Shown piece after piece: positions 6,970 to 14,160 of a stretch of DNA of 32,170 nucleotides; position 1 is the first letter of the stretch, and each line of letters starts with the position of its first letter. The stretch covers positions 1-32,170 of IMG/VR virus record IMGVR_UViG_3300005782_000015; one strand, 5' to 3'. This stretch comes from a virus. The position numbers and the translations under genes are program-made. The notes under the pieces are model-generated. The model saw nothing but the letters and a program-made list of their open reading frames with translations, did no database searches and was not told where the DNA came from.

Positions 6970-6984
6970 AGATAGAGGGAAAAA

Positions 6985-7017
6985 ATGAGCAACGACATAG
7001 GCAAGGGCATACAATGA
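6985..7017 (+). pseudogene. ten-codon remnant of the start of the gene now at 7334
   Basis: ATG 6985 with GAGGGAAAAA upstream reads MSNDIGKGIQ and stops at TGA 7015-7017, overlapping the next ATG as ATGA. The same SNDIGKGI peptide opens the gene at 7334. This is best read as the original start and Shine-Dalgarno of that gene, separated from its body by insertion of the gene at 7014. It may now act as a translated leader coupling ribosomes into the inserted gene. Confidence 0.6.
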
Positions 7018-7363
7018 TTAACGCAAGAACTCATAGAAAGTTTGAACGGGCGGCCAAGATGAAATTCGTGGCCATTTTGCATAAAGGGCATTGGGGTGAT
7101 TATGCCAATTGCGCCGACAGAAATGGTGTCGTTTGGGAAGTTAATAAAAAAACGGGCGCTGTTCGTCAATTAAATGATGAAATATACAAAAACGGTTGTT
7201 TTGTAATGGTATTTAAGGAGAAGCCGCTACCAACAGACAAGGTCGGATTTATGCTGCGGCTAAAGCGTTTATTTTATACAGGAAAAAAACGGGCGTTAAT
7301 TAAGGAACTGCCGAAAACGTCAGACGCATTAAAATGGTAAGCAACGATATAGGCAAGGGCATA
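6988..7363 (+). repeat. direct repeat (24 bp, one mismatch) flanking an inserted gene
   Basis: The copies are 6988-7011 and 7340-7363, beginning AGCAACGA and differing at one C/T position. They are 352 bp apart and bracket the 108-residue gene at 7014-7340. Both copies encode the same eight amino acids. Confidence 0.75.
7014..7340 (+). CDS. hypothetical protein in a presumed insertion, 108 aa
   Basis: ATG 7014 overlaps the remnant leader stop (ATGA) and so borrows its ribosome binding site. The protein starts basic (INARTHRKFERAAKMKF), then has an alpha/beta middle with WGDYANCADRNGVVWEVN and ends in a basic helix (FMLRLKRLFYTGKKRALIKE). No motif identifies a function. The 24-bp direct repeat on both sides and the displaced start of the following gene indicate a later arrival. 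Confidence 0.55.
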   Translation: MINARTHRKFERAAKMKFVAILHKGHWGDYANCADRNGVVWEVNKKTGAVRQLNDEIYKNGCFVMVFKEKPLPTDKVGFMLRLKRLFYTGKKRALIKELPKTSDALKW

Positions 7364-7621
7364 TACAGGGGTTATCGTCAGGCGGGGCAGGATTTTCTCG
7401 CCTATCGCTTAGCGAAGCTGTTTATCAGGATAGAGACGCCAGCAGATATTGCCCTGCACAATGACATTCTGGCCGAGGTTTTACAGATTGTTCACGGAGA
7501 AGAAAAGGGGTTTTTCAAGGATTTAGCGGGAATAATACTTTACAAGAGAGACAAGCCGCAAAAGAGGTTCTTGTTCAGGGTTGCGGGTAAAATCTTAGAG
7601 CTTGGAATGAAGAAAGGTTAA
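7334..7621 (+). CDS. hypothetical protein with displaced start, 95 aa
   Basis: The frame starts at ATG 7334, which overlaps the end of the inserted gene by 7 nt and has no clear Shine-Dalgarno. The original start probably was the one now at 6985. The protein is helical: GYRQAGQDFLAYRLAKLFIR, then ETPADIALHNDILAEVLQIV, ending in a basic region. It may fold as a small helical bundle. No family is recognised. Confidence 0.6.
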   Translation: MVSNDIGKGIYRGYRQAGQDFLAYRLAKLFIRIETPADIALHNDILAEVLQIVHGEEKGFFKDLAGIILYKRDKPQKRFLFRVAGKILELGMKKG

Positions 7622-7623
7622 TT

Positions 7624-8262
7624 ATGGCACGAAAAACAAAAAAAGCAATTAAACCCAAAGGCAGAACCGCACGGCCAACCCGTCAAGCCCCTATCCCTGC
7701 CACAGAGCCTACGCCTGCTGTGGGGGGATCGCCTTCAGAGCAAACATCACCGCCCGAAGCCGAAACAACTCGTCCTGGCGAGGGTGCCGGAGCCGAAAAA
7801 TCACGTAAACCCCTTAAAACACAAGAGGTTACAGCAGAAAAAGAAAAATACACTCCCTTACCCGCGGCACTTATCGAACGTGCGAAGAAAATCGGCTTCT
7901 CAGATGAGCAGATTGCTGCCTACACCGACCCAGAGGCGCTTGAGATGGCTTGTAACCGGATTAAGCCGCAGGTTACAGCACCACCCCCAAAGAAGAAGAA
8001 GCGTCAGATTTTCAGGCCATTCAAGGACAAGCCAAAGGGCAAGCCGGCACAAGCGACCTGTATATCGGAAATAAACACTATTCGGGCGGCCCACGTAATT
8101 CGTGCGGGTTACGATGAGTCCAATATGGGTGTATTCTGCCGCCAGCATAAGCCCAAAATACTCCCTGAAAGCATCCAAAAAGTCACTGTCGTAAGGGACT
8201 ATGTTCCCAATAAGCGGGATATTTTGACGAGCACAATTACAATAGATTATCTGGAAGGATAA
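7624..8262 (+). CDS. hypothetical protein with disordered N-terminus and UBA-like helix region, 212 aa
   Basis: ATG 7624 follows AAGGTTAATT. Residues 1-78 are Pro, Thr, Lys and Glu rich and disordered. Residues 79-113 (ALIERAKKIGFSDEQIAAYT then DPEALEMAC) resemble a small three-helix UBA-like motif of the 'GFSxEQIxAY' type. A basic linker (PPPKKKKRQIFRPFKDKPKG) leads to a C-terminal alpha/beta part ending in TSTITIDYLEG. It could be a DNA-binding or scaffold-interacting protein of the packaging/head region. This is inference from composition. Confidence 0.55.
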   Translation: MARKTKKAIKPKGRTARPTRQAPIPATEPTPAVGGSPSEQTSPPEAETTRPGEGAGAEKSRKPLKTQEVTAEKEKYTPLPAALIERAKKIGFSDEQIAAYTDPEALEMACNRIKPQVTAPPPKKKKRQIFRPFKDKPKGKPAQATCISEINTIRAAHVIRAGYDESNMGVFCRQHKPKILPESIQKVTVVRDYVPNKRDILTSTITIDYLEG

Positions 8263-8265
8263 ATT

Positions 8266-8487
8266 ATGGTAAAGGTATTAGAGAGTCGAATTGTTGAAAA
8301 GCCAAAGAAAACAATTTATGATTGTTGTCGTGAAGATAGCGTGAGTCTTGACCAAATACAACGATATGGTCTTGATTATTTAATTGGACACAAACGATTT
8401 GGCGAAACAGCATCCGGTTTTTTTTATCGAGGCCACACCTTTAGTATAACTCTTGAAGGGAAATTAGCACACACGGATAATCCGTGA
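8266..8487 (+). CDS. hypothetical protein, 73 aa
   Basis: ATG 8266 follows GGAAGGATAAATT. The sequence contains ESRIVEKPKKTIYDCCRED, a short helix, and a beta-rich end (ETASGFFYRGHTFSITLEGK). It is compatible with a small DNA- or protein-binding fold, but no motif is conclusive. It is 3 nt from the preceding stop and shares its ribosome-binding context with neighbours. Confidence 0.55.
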   Translation: MVKVLESRIVEKPKKTIYDCCREDSVSLDQIQRYGLDYLIGHKRFGETASGFFYRGHTFSITLEGKLAHTDNP

Positions 8488-8618
8488 CAAATGAATTTCT
8501 GAACGAGCAAGATTATCATCAATTACTTGAAAGGATAGATTGTGGTTTTAATAATTGCACAAATACTTATGGTGGTTTCTTTTACTTGTATAGGTATCAG
8601 TTTGTGGAACCTTTATAA
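8484..8618 (+). CDS. possible short protein overlapping the next gene, 44 aa
   Basis: GTG 8484 overlaps the preceding TGA as GTGA. The frame reads NEQDYHQLLERIDCGF and GGFFYLYRYQFVEPL. There is no Shine-Dalgarno, and most of it overlaps the better-supported membrane protein at 8542 in another frame. It could be real by translational coupling or only an open frame by chance. Confidence 0.25.
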   Translation: MTNEFLNEQDYHQLLERIDCGFNNCTNTYGGFFYLYRYQFVEPL

Positions 8619-8691
8619 AGTCGTAGAAACTGAACGGATGTTAAAAGGCTTAAGGAAGATGCCAAAACTCAAAATGACAAAATCCTCATAA
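8542..8691 (+). CDS. small single-pass membrane protein, 49 aa
   Basis: GTG 8542 is preceded by AAGGATAGATT, the same context used by other genes here with ATG. Residues 1-22 are a clear transmembrane helix (VLIIAQILMVVSFTCIGISL). The remainder is basic and helical (KVVETERMLKGLRKMPKLKM), a typical N-out or signal-anchor arrangement. The role is unknown. A terminator follows 29 nt after the stop. Confidence 0.5.
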   Translation: MVLIIAQILMVVSFTCIGISLWNLYKVVETERMLKGLRKMPKLKMTKSS

Positions 8692-8719
8692 AATTGAATA
8701 ACAAGTTCGGCGAACCGAA

Positions 8720-8756
8720 GGCAATCTGGTGCCAAATCATCAGGTTGCCTTTTTTA
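8720..8756 (+). terminator. rho-independent terminator
   Basis: GGCAATCTG (8720-8728) pairs with CAGGTTGCC (8741-8749) as nine base pairs with one wobble. The loop is 12 nt and a run of T follows. It separates the small-gene cluster from the scaffold/capsid genes. Confidence 0.8.
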
Positions 8757-8785
8757 TTACCCACAAAGAAAGGATGAAGGAAATT

Positions 8786-8986
8786 ATGGCAGTAATTGGA
8801 ATACCAACAACTTTTGAGGCTACTGCTAAACTGGTTGAGTCTGTAAGGAATAGAACGATGCCAAAAGAATCCTACAAAAGTTTTCAGCATTCTATCCGAC
8901 GGCTTCGTTGGAAAACTAAAAAATGCCAACTATTTGCATCATTACTAAAGGATTTGAATAATGGAAAACTGGACAGACACATTTGA
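8786..8986 (+). CDS. small basic hypothetical protein before the scaffold gene, 66 aa
   Basis: I choose ATG 8786 (GAAGGAAATT upstream, as in neighbouring genes). ATG 8774 in frame would add four residues. The protein is helical and strongly basic in its second half (SFQHSIRRLRWKTKKCQLF, LLKDLNNGKLDRH). It overlaps the scaffold gene by 26 nt. A nucleic-acid binding role is plausible but no family is recognised. Confidence 0.55.
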   Translation: MAVIGIPTTFEATAKLVESVRNRTMPKESYKSFQHSIRRLRWKTKKCQLFASLLKDLNNGKLDRHI

Positions 8987-9746
8987 GCACCCAAATTTGG
9001 TAACGCCTGAATCTCAGGAAGCATTTAAGAAGGCAATGGGCAAGTATGATTCCCAGGAATCCGCCATTATGGGCGGGTTTGAGGCCATGAAGGCCGTAGG
9101 CAAGCCCTACAAGCTGCCTGAATCGTTAGATAAGCTGCCTGACGACAACATAAGGAGCGAATTTACCGCACAGGCGCATAAACTGCTCGGTATCGAAACC
9201 GCCGCCGACATTGAGGGGCTGGCAGAACTTGATATGAAGGCGGGGCAGGCTGAGGGCGCTTCGTTTGATGAGAACTTGGCAAATGACTTCAAGGCTTTTG
9301 TAGTCGAAAAGAAGATTAATAAGGCCAATGCTCAAGAGATGGTTGGTTTTTACAATCAGATGATGGCCAAGGCGAGAATAGCGCTAACCGCAAAGACCGA
9401 GACCGATAAGCTCGATGCGGCGACAAAGACCAACGAGGCGTTGATAGCTCATTTTGGCAGCAAGGAAAAGGTCGCCGAGCAATCGGAGCTTCTTCGCAGG
9501 GCCATTCAGAACTCAGGTATAACACCTGAGGAATACGAAGAAGTCGGCGAAGAACTGGCCAATAGTATGCTGACCAAGAACCCAGTTATGGCAAGGGTAA
9601 TGCTGACCTTATTAGCTCCACTTGCTGCCGAGGGGACAACCGAATCAGGTGGGGGGGGAACACCTAAGCCAGGGGAAATAACCGAAGAACAACAAACAGC
9701 CAAGGATTTGCCGAAAACGGCAAAGGTATTAGGCTGGCAAAAATAA
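8961..9746 (+). CDS. capsid scaffolding protein, 261 aa
   Basis: The position immediately before the major capsid gene and the sequence fit a podovirus scaffold: an acidic, helix-rich protein with an N-terminal part (WTDTFEHPNLVTPESQEAF, YKLPESLDKLPDDNI), a long helical middle (ENLANDFKAFVVEKKINKAN) and a Gly/Glu linker (ESGGGGTPKPGEITEEQQ). It ends in a short basic tail that could contact the capsid inner face. Scaffolds guide procapsid assembly and leave before DNA fills the head. AAAGGA 8 nt upstream supports ATG 8961. The stop lies in an A-rich stretch followed by a hairpin, which raises possible frameshifting. Confidence 0.75.
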   Translation: MENWTDTFEHPNLVTPESQEAFKKAMGKYDSQESAIMGGFEAMKAVGKPYKLPESLDKLPDDNIRSEFTAQAHKLLGIETAADIEGLAELDMKAGQAEGASFDENLANDFKAFVVEKKINKANAQEMVGFYNQMMAKARIALTAKTETDKLDAATKTNEALIAHFGSKEKVAEQSELLRRAIQNSGITPEEYEEVGEELANSMLTKNPVMARVMLTLLAPLAAEGTTESGGGGTPKPGEITEEQQTAKDLPKTAKVLGWQK

Positions 9747-9880
9747 AATCACAGCGCCCCGAAAGGGACACCGCTGTTATACGAATCAAGAGAGATACGG
9801 TAGCTAAGGCTGCCCCTCTTGACCGCTGGAAAGACGGCGAGCTTTATGCACGGCTTATTGTGCAAGGCGAAGCCTCGTAA
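9734..9880 (+). CDS. frame without canonical start after the scaffold gene (CTG start or -1 frameshift product), up to 48 aa
   Basis: An open frame runs from after TAA 9665-9667 to TAA 9878-9880. Its downstream part reads as ordinary protein (RDTAVIRIKRDTV, LDRWKDGELYARLIVQGEAS) but contains no ATG, GTG or TTG until its last residues. CTG 9734 has AAAGG (9722-9726) at 7 nt and would give 48 residues. Alternatively the scaffold ribosome slips -1 on CAA-AAA-TAA (A run 9739-9743), adding 45 residues; a hairpin starts 8 nt further on. A decayed gene fragment is the third option. Confidence 0.4.
   Translation: MAKIKSQRPERDTAVIRIKRDTVAKAAPLDRWKDGELYARLIVQGEAS
9752..9776 (+). other. RNA hairpin with GAAA tetraloop after the scaffold stop
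   Basis: CAGCG (9752-9756) pairs with CGCTG (9772-9776). Inside, CCC (9758-9760) pairs with GGG (9765-9767) closing a GAAA loop. It begins 8 nt after the A5 run at the scaffold stop, the spacing at which frameshift-stimulating hairpins occur. No T tract follows, so it is not a terminator. Confidence 0.5.
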
Positions 9881-9895
9881 GAGACACCTTCTCCG

Positions 9896-9934
9896 AAAAA
9901 TAATTGTTTAATCTCGAAGTCTATAATTATTTTT
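9896..9934 (+). promoter_or_regulatory. AT-rich perfect inverted repeat in the capsid gene leader
   Basis: AAAAATAATT (9896-9905) and AATTATTTTT (9925-9934) are perfect complements, with a 19-nt loop. AAGGAG follows at 9935-9940 and the capsid ATG at 9949. TATAAT at 9922-9927 lies within it, but no -35 box stands at the right distance. It could be a stabilising or processing hairpin of the abundant capsid mRNA, or a weak terminator. Confidence 0.45.
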
Positions 9935-9948
9935 AAGGAGAAACAGAA

Positions 9949-10992
9949 ATGGCAACACATACAACAACTGGCAGGCAAAACCTGTTTGATGTAGTGAAGT
10001 TAAAAGCGCCTGGCAGCGGTGCGGTTAGTGTATCCAACACCCTTGTCGAGACCAACGACCTCATAAATGACCTGCCGTCCATTCCCTCCAATGGCGGTCT
10101 GTTTCATCAGGGCGTAAGGGTAGCTGCGCTTCCTTCCGGCTCGTTAGTCAATGTCGGCGGGACGTGGGCGGCGTCAAAGAGTGAGAGAACGCCGTTTGTC
10201 GAGGTCCTCGCCACTGTTCGTTCCAGGTTCCAGTCCCCGAAGGACGTGCTTCAGACCGAGGGACCGGAGGTATCGCAATTACTCGTTTCCGAAGAAAAGA
10301 AGGACCACGTTGAGGGTATGGGCCAATCGTGGGTCAATCTTCTTATGAGCGGCCCTGATGACGTAGCAACCCCGGTGCAAAACTCTATTGTCGGCCTTGC
10401 AAACCGTGCCCCCTGGACAACTATTGACAGCGAGTTCTGCTACGACGTTGGCGGTTCCGGCAGCGACCTCAGAAGCGCATGGCTGATGCAGCCCGGCCCG
10501 ACCACCGTTCACCTTATCTACAATCCCAACCACCCGACTATGGGCGTTGCGATGGAGGACAAGGGCGAGGTGTTCGTTCAGGAATTTGGAACTGATGCCG
10601 ACCCTGCCAATTTGGATGCCGCCGAAGGGAGATGGGACATCATCATCGAATTTATGCTCCAGCAGGGTATCTGTGTAAGGGACCAGCGGGCGGTAAAGCG
10701 TATAGCCAACGTCCAATGCGGGGCCACCGATTCACCCGGGGCGGATTTGATAAACAACGTCATTCGCGCATCGCTCAAGCACAATGTTAATAAGTCAAAG
10801 ATGTGGTTTTTGTACTGCGATGCAGACCTTTATACGCAGCTCGTTCTTGGCGCAAACGACAAACTGAAGGTCTTTATGTCGGACAAGAACATCTACCAGA
10901 CGGTACTGCCGATGATAGGACCGAACGTGATAATTCGCCGGTTGGACGCTCTTAATCACGCAGCCAGCAGCGGTGAAACAGAAATAACTTAA
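9949..10992 (+). CDS. major capsid protein, 347 aa
   Basis: AAGGAG 8 nt upstream and ATG 9949 give a strong start. The protein follows the scaffold gene and has the length and texture of a podovirus major head protein. An N-terminal arm (THTTTGRQNLFDVVKLKAP) is followed by VETNDLINDLPSIPSNGG and a long alpha/beta core with FVEVLATVRSRFQSPKDV and KSKMWFLYCDADLYTQLV. The C-terminal segment is IGPNVIIRRLDALNHAASS, which resembles 'PIRRxDALxxTE' ends known from such proteins. HK97-fold shells are built from many copies of it. I infer the HK97 fold from family; no processing site is obvious. Confidence 0.8.
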   Translation: MATHTTTGRQNLFDVVKLKAPGSGAVSVSNTLVETNDLINDLPSIPSNGGLFHQGVRVAALPSGSLVNVGGTWAASKSERTPFVEVLATVRSRFQSPKDVLQTEGPEVSQLLVSEEKKDHVEGMGQSWVNLLMSGPDDVATPVQNSIVGLANRAPWTTIDSEFCYDVGGSGSDLRSAWLMQPGPTTVHLIYNPNHPTMGVAMEDKGEVFVQEFGTDADPANLDAAEGRWDIIIEFMLQQGICVRDQRAVKRIANVQCGATDSPGADLINNVIRASLKHNVNKSKMWFLYCDADLYTQLVLGANDKLKVFMSDKNIYQTVLPMIGPNVIIRRLDALNHAASSGETEIT

Positions 10993-11051
10993 TGCAGTGA
11001 AGTAACTGCTTAATAGCAAAGACAAAGAAACTCTAATTAAGGAGATAAAAG

Positions 11052-11522
11052 ATGATTTTGGAAAGTTTCGGAGTTCTTTCAGAGGCACAAGACATAACTG
11101 AAGCGGACGAAATTAGTGAGAATGTCATTCTTATGGCTGCGATAGACTATACGGCCATAACCGATTTGTGGTGGGTTGTCGATACAAACGTCGCCGCCGT
11201 GACCACAGGCACCTTGAAATTTGAATTGGTCATAGCAACTGCTGCCGCGCTCGGTACGGCTATACAGATTTGTTGTGTAGACCTTGCAGACGTAACCGAT
11301 GTTCGTAGTGCGACTGCAGGCAGGCATATCGCCGCATTCAACGTCGGCAACCAGGTTGTGAATATGCTCACTACGGCTGGTTCGGATTACCCGTATCTCG
11401 GCCAGAAGAATACCCTTGGGGCGGGCGTGACTATTACCATCGATGCTTCATTGTCAACGGGCAAGCCTCCCACCGAGTTCAACCAGCAGGTCATACGTTC
11501 CAACGTGACCGTGCCGTCGTAA
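11052..11522 (+). CDS. probable capsid cement/decoration protein (Bbp16-like), 156 aa
   Basis: The gene sits directly after the capsid gene with AAGGAGATAAAAG upstream. The protein is beta-rich: ESFGVLSEAQDIT, then a jelly-roll-like set of strands (DLWWVVDTNVAAVTTGTLKF, LVIATAAALGTAIQICCVDL). It ends with PTEFNQQVIRSNVTVPS, similar to the 'xxQVIRSNVxVP' ends of Bordetella phage Bbp16-type cement proteins. Such proteins trimerise on the capsid surface. Assignment rests on position, size and this ending. A strong terminator follows. Confidence 0.55.
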   Translation: MILESFGVLSEAQDITEADEISENVILMAAIDYTAITDLWWVVDTNVAAVTTGTLKFELVIATAAALGTAIQICCVDLADVTDVRSATAGRHIAAFNVGNQVVNMLTTAGSDYPYLGQKNTLGAGVTITIDASLSTGKPPTEFNQQVIRSNVTVPS

Positions 11523-11531
11523 CAGTTTTTA

Positions 11532-11577
11532 GGGGGCAGTCGGTTATCTATCCTTTCCGGCTGCCTCCGCTTTTTTT
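11532..11577 (+). terminator. rho-independent terminator after the cement gene
   Basis: A 12-bp stem is formed by 11532-11543 and 11557-11568 (core GGCAG/CTGCC, two wobbles), followed by GC and seven T. It separates the capsid genes from the tail-fibre module. Confidence 0.85.
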
Positions 11578-11591
11578 AGGAGAATCTTCAA

Positions 11592-14108
11592 ATGAAAAAA
11601 TTACTAACAATACTGATACTGCTTGCCCTTGCGAGTACAACGTATGCGGCCCTTACTTATGACCAGGATTATTACGTTAAGAACAGAAGGTCGGTGCTTT
11701 CAGGAAGCAGCAATGACCCGCTCTACAATTTTATTGGCGAAGTCGAAGACCTATTAGAGGGCACTACGGCGCAAGACTTTTTCTACCTTAATCCCACCAC
11801 CGTTCCAACTGCGGCAGAAGGTGTTTTCTATTACAACGACAGCCTTGATGTCATTCGTCTCTATACTGGCAGTGCGTGGGTGTCGTTGGAAAAGGGCGGT
11901 GATTACGCATCTCTTGATGAAGCCTATGACGGTGGGGCCGCTATTGCGGTAGATGCCGGTGCAATTGTCCTTACAGCGTCTAATGCAGCCAACAACACTA
12001 TCCTCCAACTTGTTCAATCAGATACAGGAACTTCGCTTGGCATTGACCTTAATAACGCAGGTACGGGTAACTCCATTGACATTCAAGCTGCTCAGGCTGG
12101 GACAGACATTGAAGGTACAGATGATACTTGGAACGTGGCTACTACCGGCGTAGGGACTTTTCTGAGCTTTGCTCTTGAAAACGGCGAGACAATTAAGAAC
12201 GATACCAATAACGAGATAGAGTTTGCTGTTCCCTCTGGTGAGGATATTAGTTTTAATCTGGCTACAAGCAACACTTGTACGTTAGCAACAGATTCAGGTT
12301 TAGACAGTTTTGCCTTTGGTGTTGTTGACGACCTTGAAGGCGTCGGGTCGATTGTTTTTGATGATGCAGCATCTACTATTACTTTGACTTCTACTGGTGC
12401 CACAGACCTTACTATTTCGCAAGCCACAGCCGACCAAGATGCAAGTCTTATCCTACAATCGTCTGGTACTGGTGCGGATGCTTTGAGTCTTATTGCGTCC
12501 GCTGCTTCCATCAATGTGGATTCAGCAGACAACCTTGATATTGATGTTGCAGATAACATCACAGTCGATACTGCAGGCGGTACTATTGCCGTTGTCTCTA
12601 TTGGTGGAGACATTACACTCGACTCTACCACCAAGTCCGTCATTATTGATGGCGCTGAAGCTGTTGATGATGCTATCAACATCGACTCTGCCGGTGGAGG
12701 CTTGGATGTAGATGTCGCTTTGAGTATATGCCTGACAACTACCGAGAGTGAATCGGATTCTGTCAATATTGACTCTGCCGGTGGTGTTGACATTGACATT
12801 AGTGGTGGTGGTGCTGGTGAGGATTTCGCTGTTACTACCGATACCAGTATTACGATGACGGCAACAGAGAACAATGCCGCCGCTATACACATCGAGGAAA
12901 ACGGCGGCACTTCCGGTGGTATCAACATTTATTCCAACCAGGGTGTTGGCGTTGCCGCGAGCACGGAGCACGATGCTTCTATCCAACTACAGTCTGACGC
13001 CGGTGGTATTGGTCTTTATACAACTGCCAACCTTGGCAATGCCATAAGAATAGAGACCAACGGCGGTGCGGACGAGAATATTTTTATCCAGGCCGTGAAG
13101 GGTACTGGTGCAGATTCGATAACTTTGACCTCTACGGTAGGTGGTATTGCGGTAACAGCTAATGCAGCGGGCAAAGATGTTGTACTTGATTCAGTATTAG
13201 GTTCTACCACCTTGATTGGCTCAGAGGATGCTGCAAGCGCTATCTCGCTAACGGTAGATGGCGGCGATTCAAGTACGATAAAGATTCACGCCGACAAGGG
13301 AACTGCTGTGGCTGAGAATGTTGCATCAATTCAGCTTTTGTCAGACGAAGGTGGTATCAGTATTCAGTCTGACGGTGACCTTGACGATGCCATTACCATA
13401 AGGGCTGATGGCGGTACTACTGCCGAAATCACAATCCACAACGACCAGGGTACTGCGACCGATTCGATTGAGATTGTATCTGATGACGGTGGTATCCTAA
13501 TAGATTCAGGCGGCGGTGCAGGCGATGAGATTACTTTAACGTCTTATTCCTCCGTTGTGTTCACAACCGGCCAGACCCGCAAGGTAACTCTTAGCGGGGT
13601 CAGCGATATTGTTCCTGACGGTGGTTCTGCACCTGCTACTATTGGTGCGTTAGGTTCAAACGGAACAGGCAAACTTTGGGCATGGCAGTTTGAAGCCGAC
13701 TCTGGTGGTGATGAGATTGTCCATTTGTTCTGGAACGTGCCTGATGGTTACATAGCTAATTCCGCTCGTCTTAATGTCGGTTGGAGTTATGCAACGGCTG
13801 AAGTAGATGACGATGACGTAGTGTTTGATATGACCGTTGAGGCCATTGCGCAGGGAACCGCTGGTACTGCCGGCGAAGCTCTTTATCAAGCTGGAGCAGC
13901 CTTCACCGAAGGCGATACGAACCTTGATAACGCCGATTCGGACAACAATAAACTGCTTGTTACTCAGCTTAATTTTGAAGTTGAGGACATTGCAGTAGAT
14001 GATACGGTATGTATTATGTTCTGGGTTGACGCCAGCGCAACTGATTTTGCTGACGGTGTTTCCGTAGATGTTCATTTCTGGGAGATTGAGTGGGAATCCA
14101 CTGAGTAA
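11592..14108 (+). CDS. large repetitive fibre protein with Sec signal peptide, 838 aa
   Basis: ATG 11592 follows TTAGGAGAATCTTCAA. The first 19 residues form a textbook signal peptide (MKKLLTILILLALASTTYA, cleavage likely before A20). Next comes a segment common in phage fibres (VPTAAEGVFYYNDS, IRLYTGSAWVSLE, about residues 70-100). Residues about 120-680 are degenerate beta repeats rich in Gly, Asp, Ser and Thr with recurring SDxGGI and xINIDSAGG blocks, indicating a beta-helix or triple-stranded fibre shaft. The last 160 residues form a distinct beta domain (WQFEADSGGDEIVHLFWNVP) that may be the trimerisation or receptor-binding head. A secreted fibre is unusual for a virion protein. Terminators flank the gene on both sides. 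Confidence 0.7.
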   Translation: MKKLLTILILLALASTTYAALTYDQDYYVKNRRSVLSGSSNDPLYNFIGEVEDLLEGTTAQDFFYLNPTTVPTAAEGVFYYNDSLDVIRLYTGSAWVSLEKGGDYASLDEAYDGGAAIAVDAGAIVLTASNAANNTILQLVQSDTGTSLGIDLNNAGTGNSIDIQAAQAGTDIEGTDDTWNVATTGVGTFLSFALENGETIKNDTNNEIEFAVPSGEDISFNLATSNTCTLATDSGLDSFAFGVVDDLEGVGSIVFDDAASTITLTSTGATDLTISQATADQDASLILQSSGTGADALSLIASAASINVDSADNLDIDVADNITVDTAGGTIAVVSIGGDITLDSTTKSVIIDGAEAVDDAINIDSAGGGLDVDVALSICLTTTESESDSVNIDSAGGVDIDISGGGAGEDFAVTTDTSITMTATENNAAAIHIEENGGTSGGINIYSNQGVGVAASTEHDASIQLQSDAGGIGLYTTANLGNAIRIETNGGADENIFIQAVKGTGADSITLTSTVGGIAVTANAAGKDVVLDSVLGSTTLIGSEDAASAISLTVDGGDSSTIKIHADKGTAVAENVASIQLLSDEGGISIQSDGDLDDAITIRADGGTTAEITIHNDQGTATDSIEIVSDDGGILIDSGGGAGDEITLTSYSSVVFTTGQTRKVTLSGVSDIVPDGGSAPATIGALGSNGTGKLWAWQFEADSGGDEIVHLFWNVPDGYIANSARLNVGWSYATAEVDDDDVVFDMTVEAIAQGTAGTAGEALYQAGAAFTEGDTNLDNADSDNNKLLVTQLNFEVEDIAVDDTVCIMFWVDASATDFADGVSVDVHFWEIEWESTE

Positions 14109-14117
14109 GTTTGTTAC

Positions 14118-14148
14118 GGGGGGCGGCACAAAGCTGCCCCCTTTTTTT
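14118..14148 (+). terminator. rho-independent terminator after the fibre gene
   Basis: GGGGGCGGC (14119-14127) pairs with GCTGCCCCC (14133-14141) in nine pairs with one wobble and a five-base loop, followed by seven T (14142-14148). Confidence 0.85.
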
Positions 14149-14160
14149 AAGGATAGAGAA

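Noticed and set aside
9922-9927. TATAAT before the capsid gene as a promoter
   Set aside because: No recognisable -35 hexamer at 16-18 bp; the bases belong to the AT-rich inverted repeat.
12092-12928. Long minus-strand open frame under the large fibre gene
   Set aside because: Ser/Pro/Val-rich shadow of the repetitive Asp/Gly/Thr fibre coding sequence. It has no Shine-Dalgarno and no domains.
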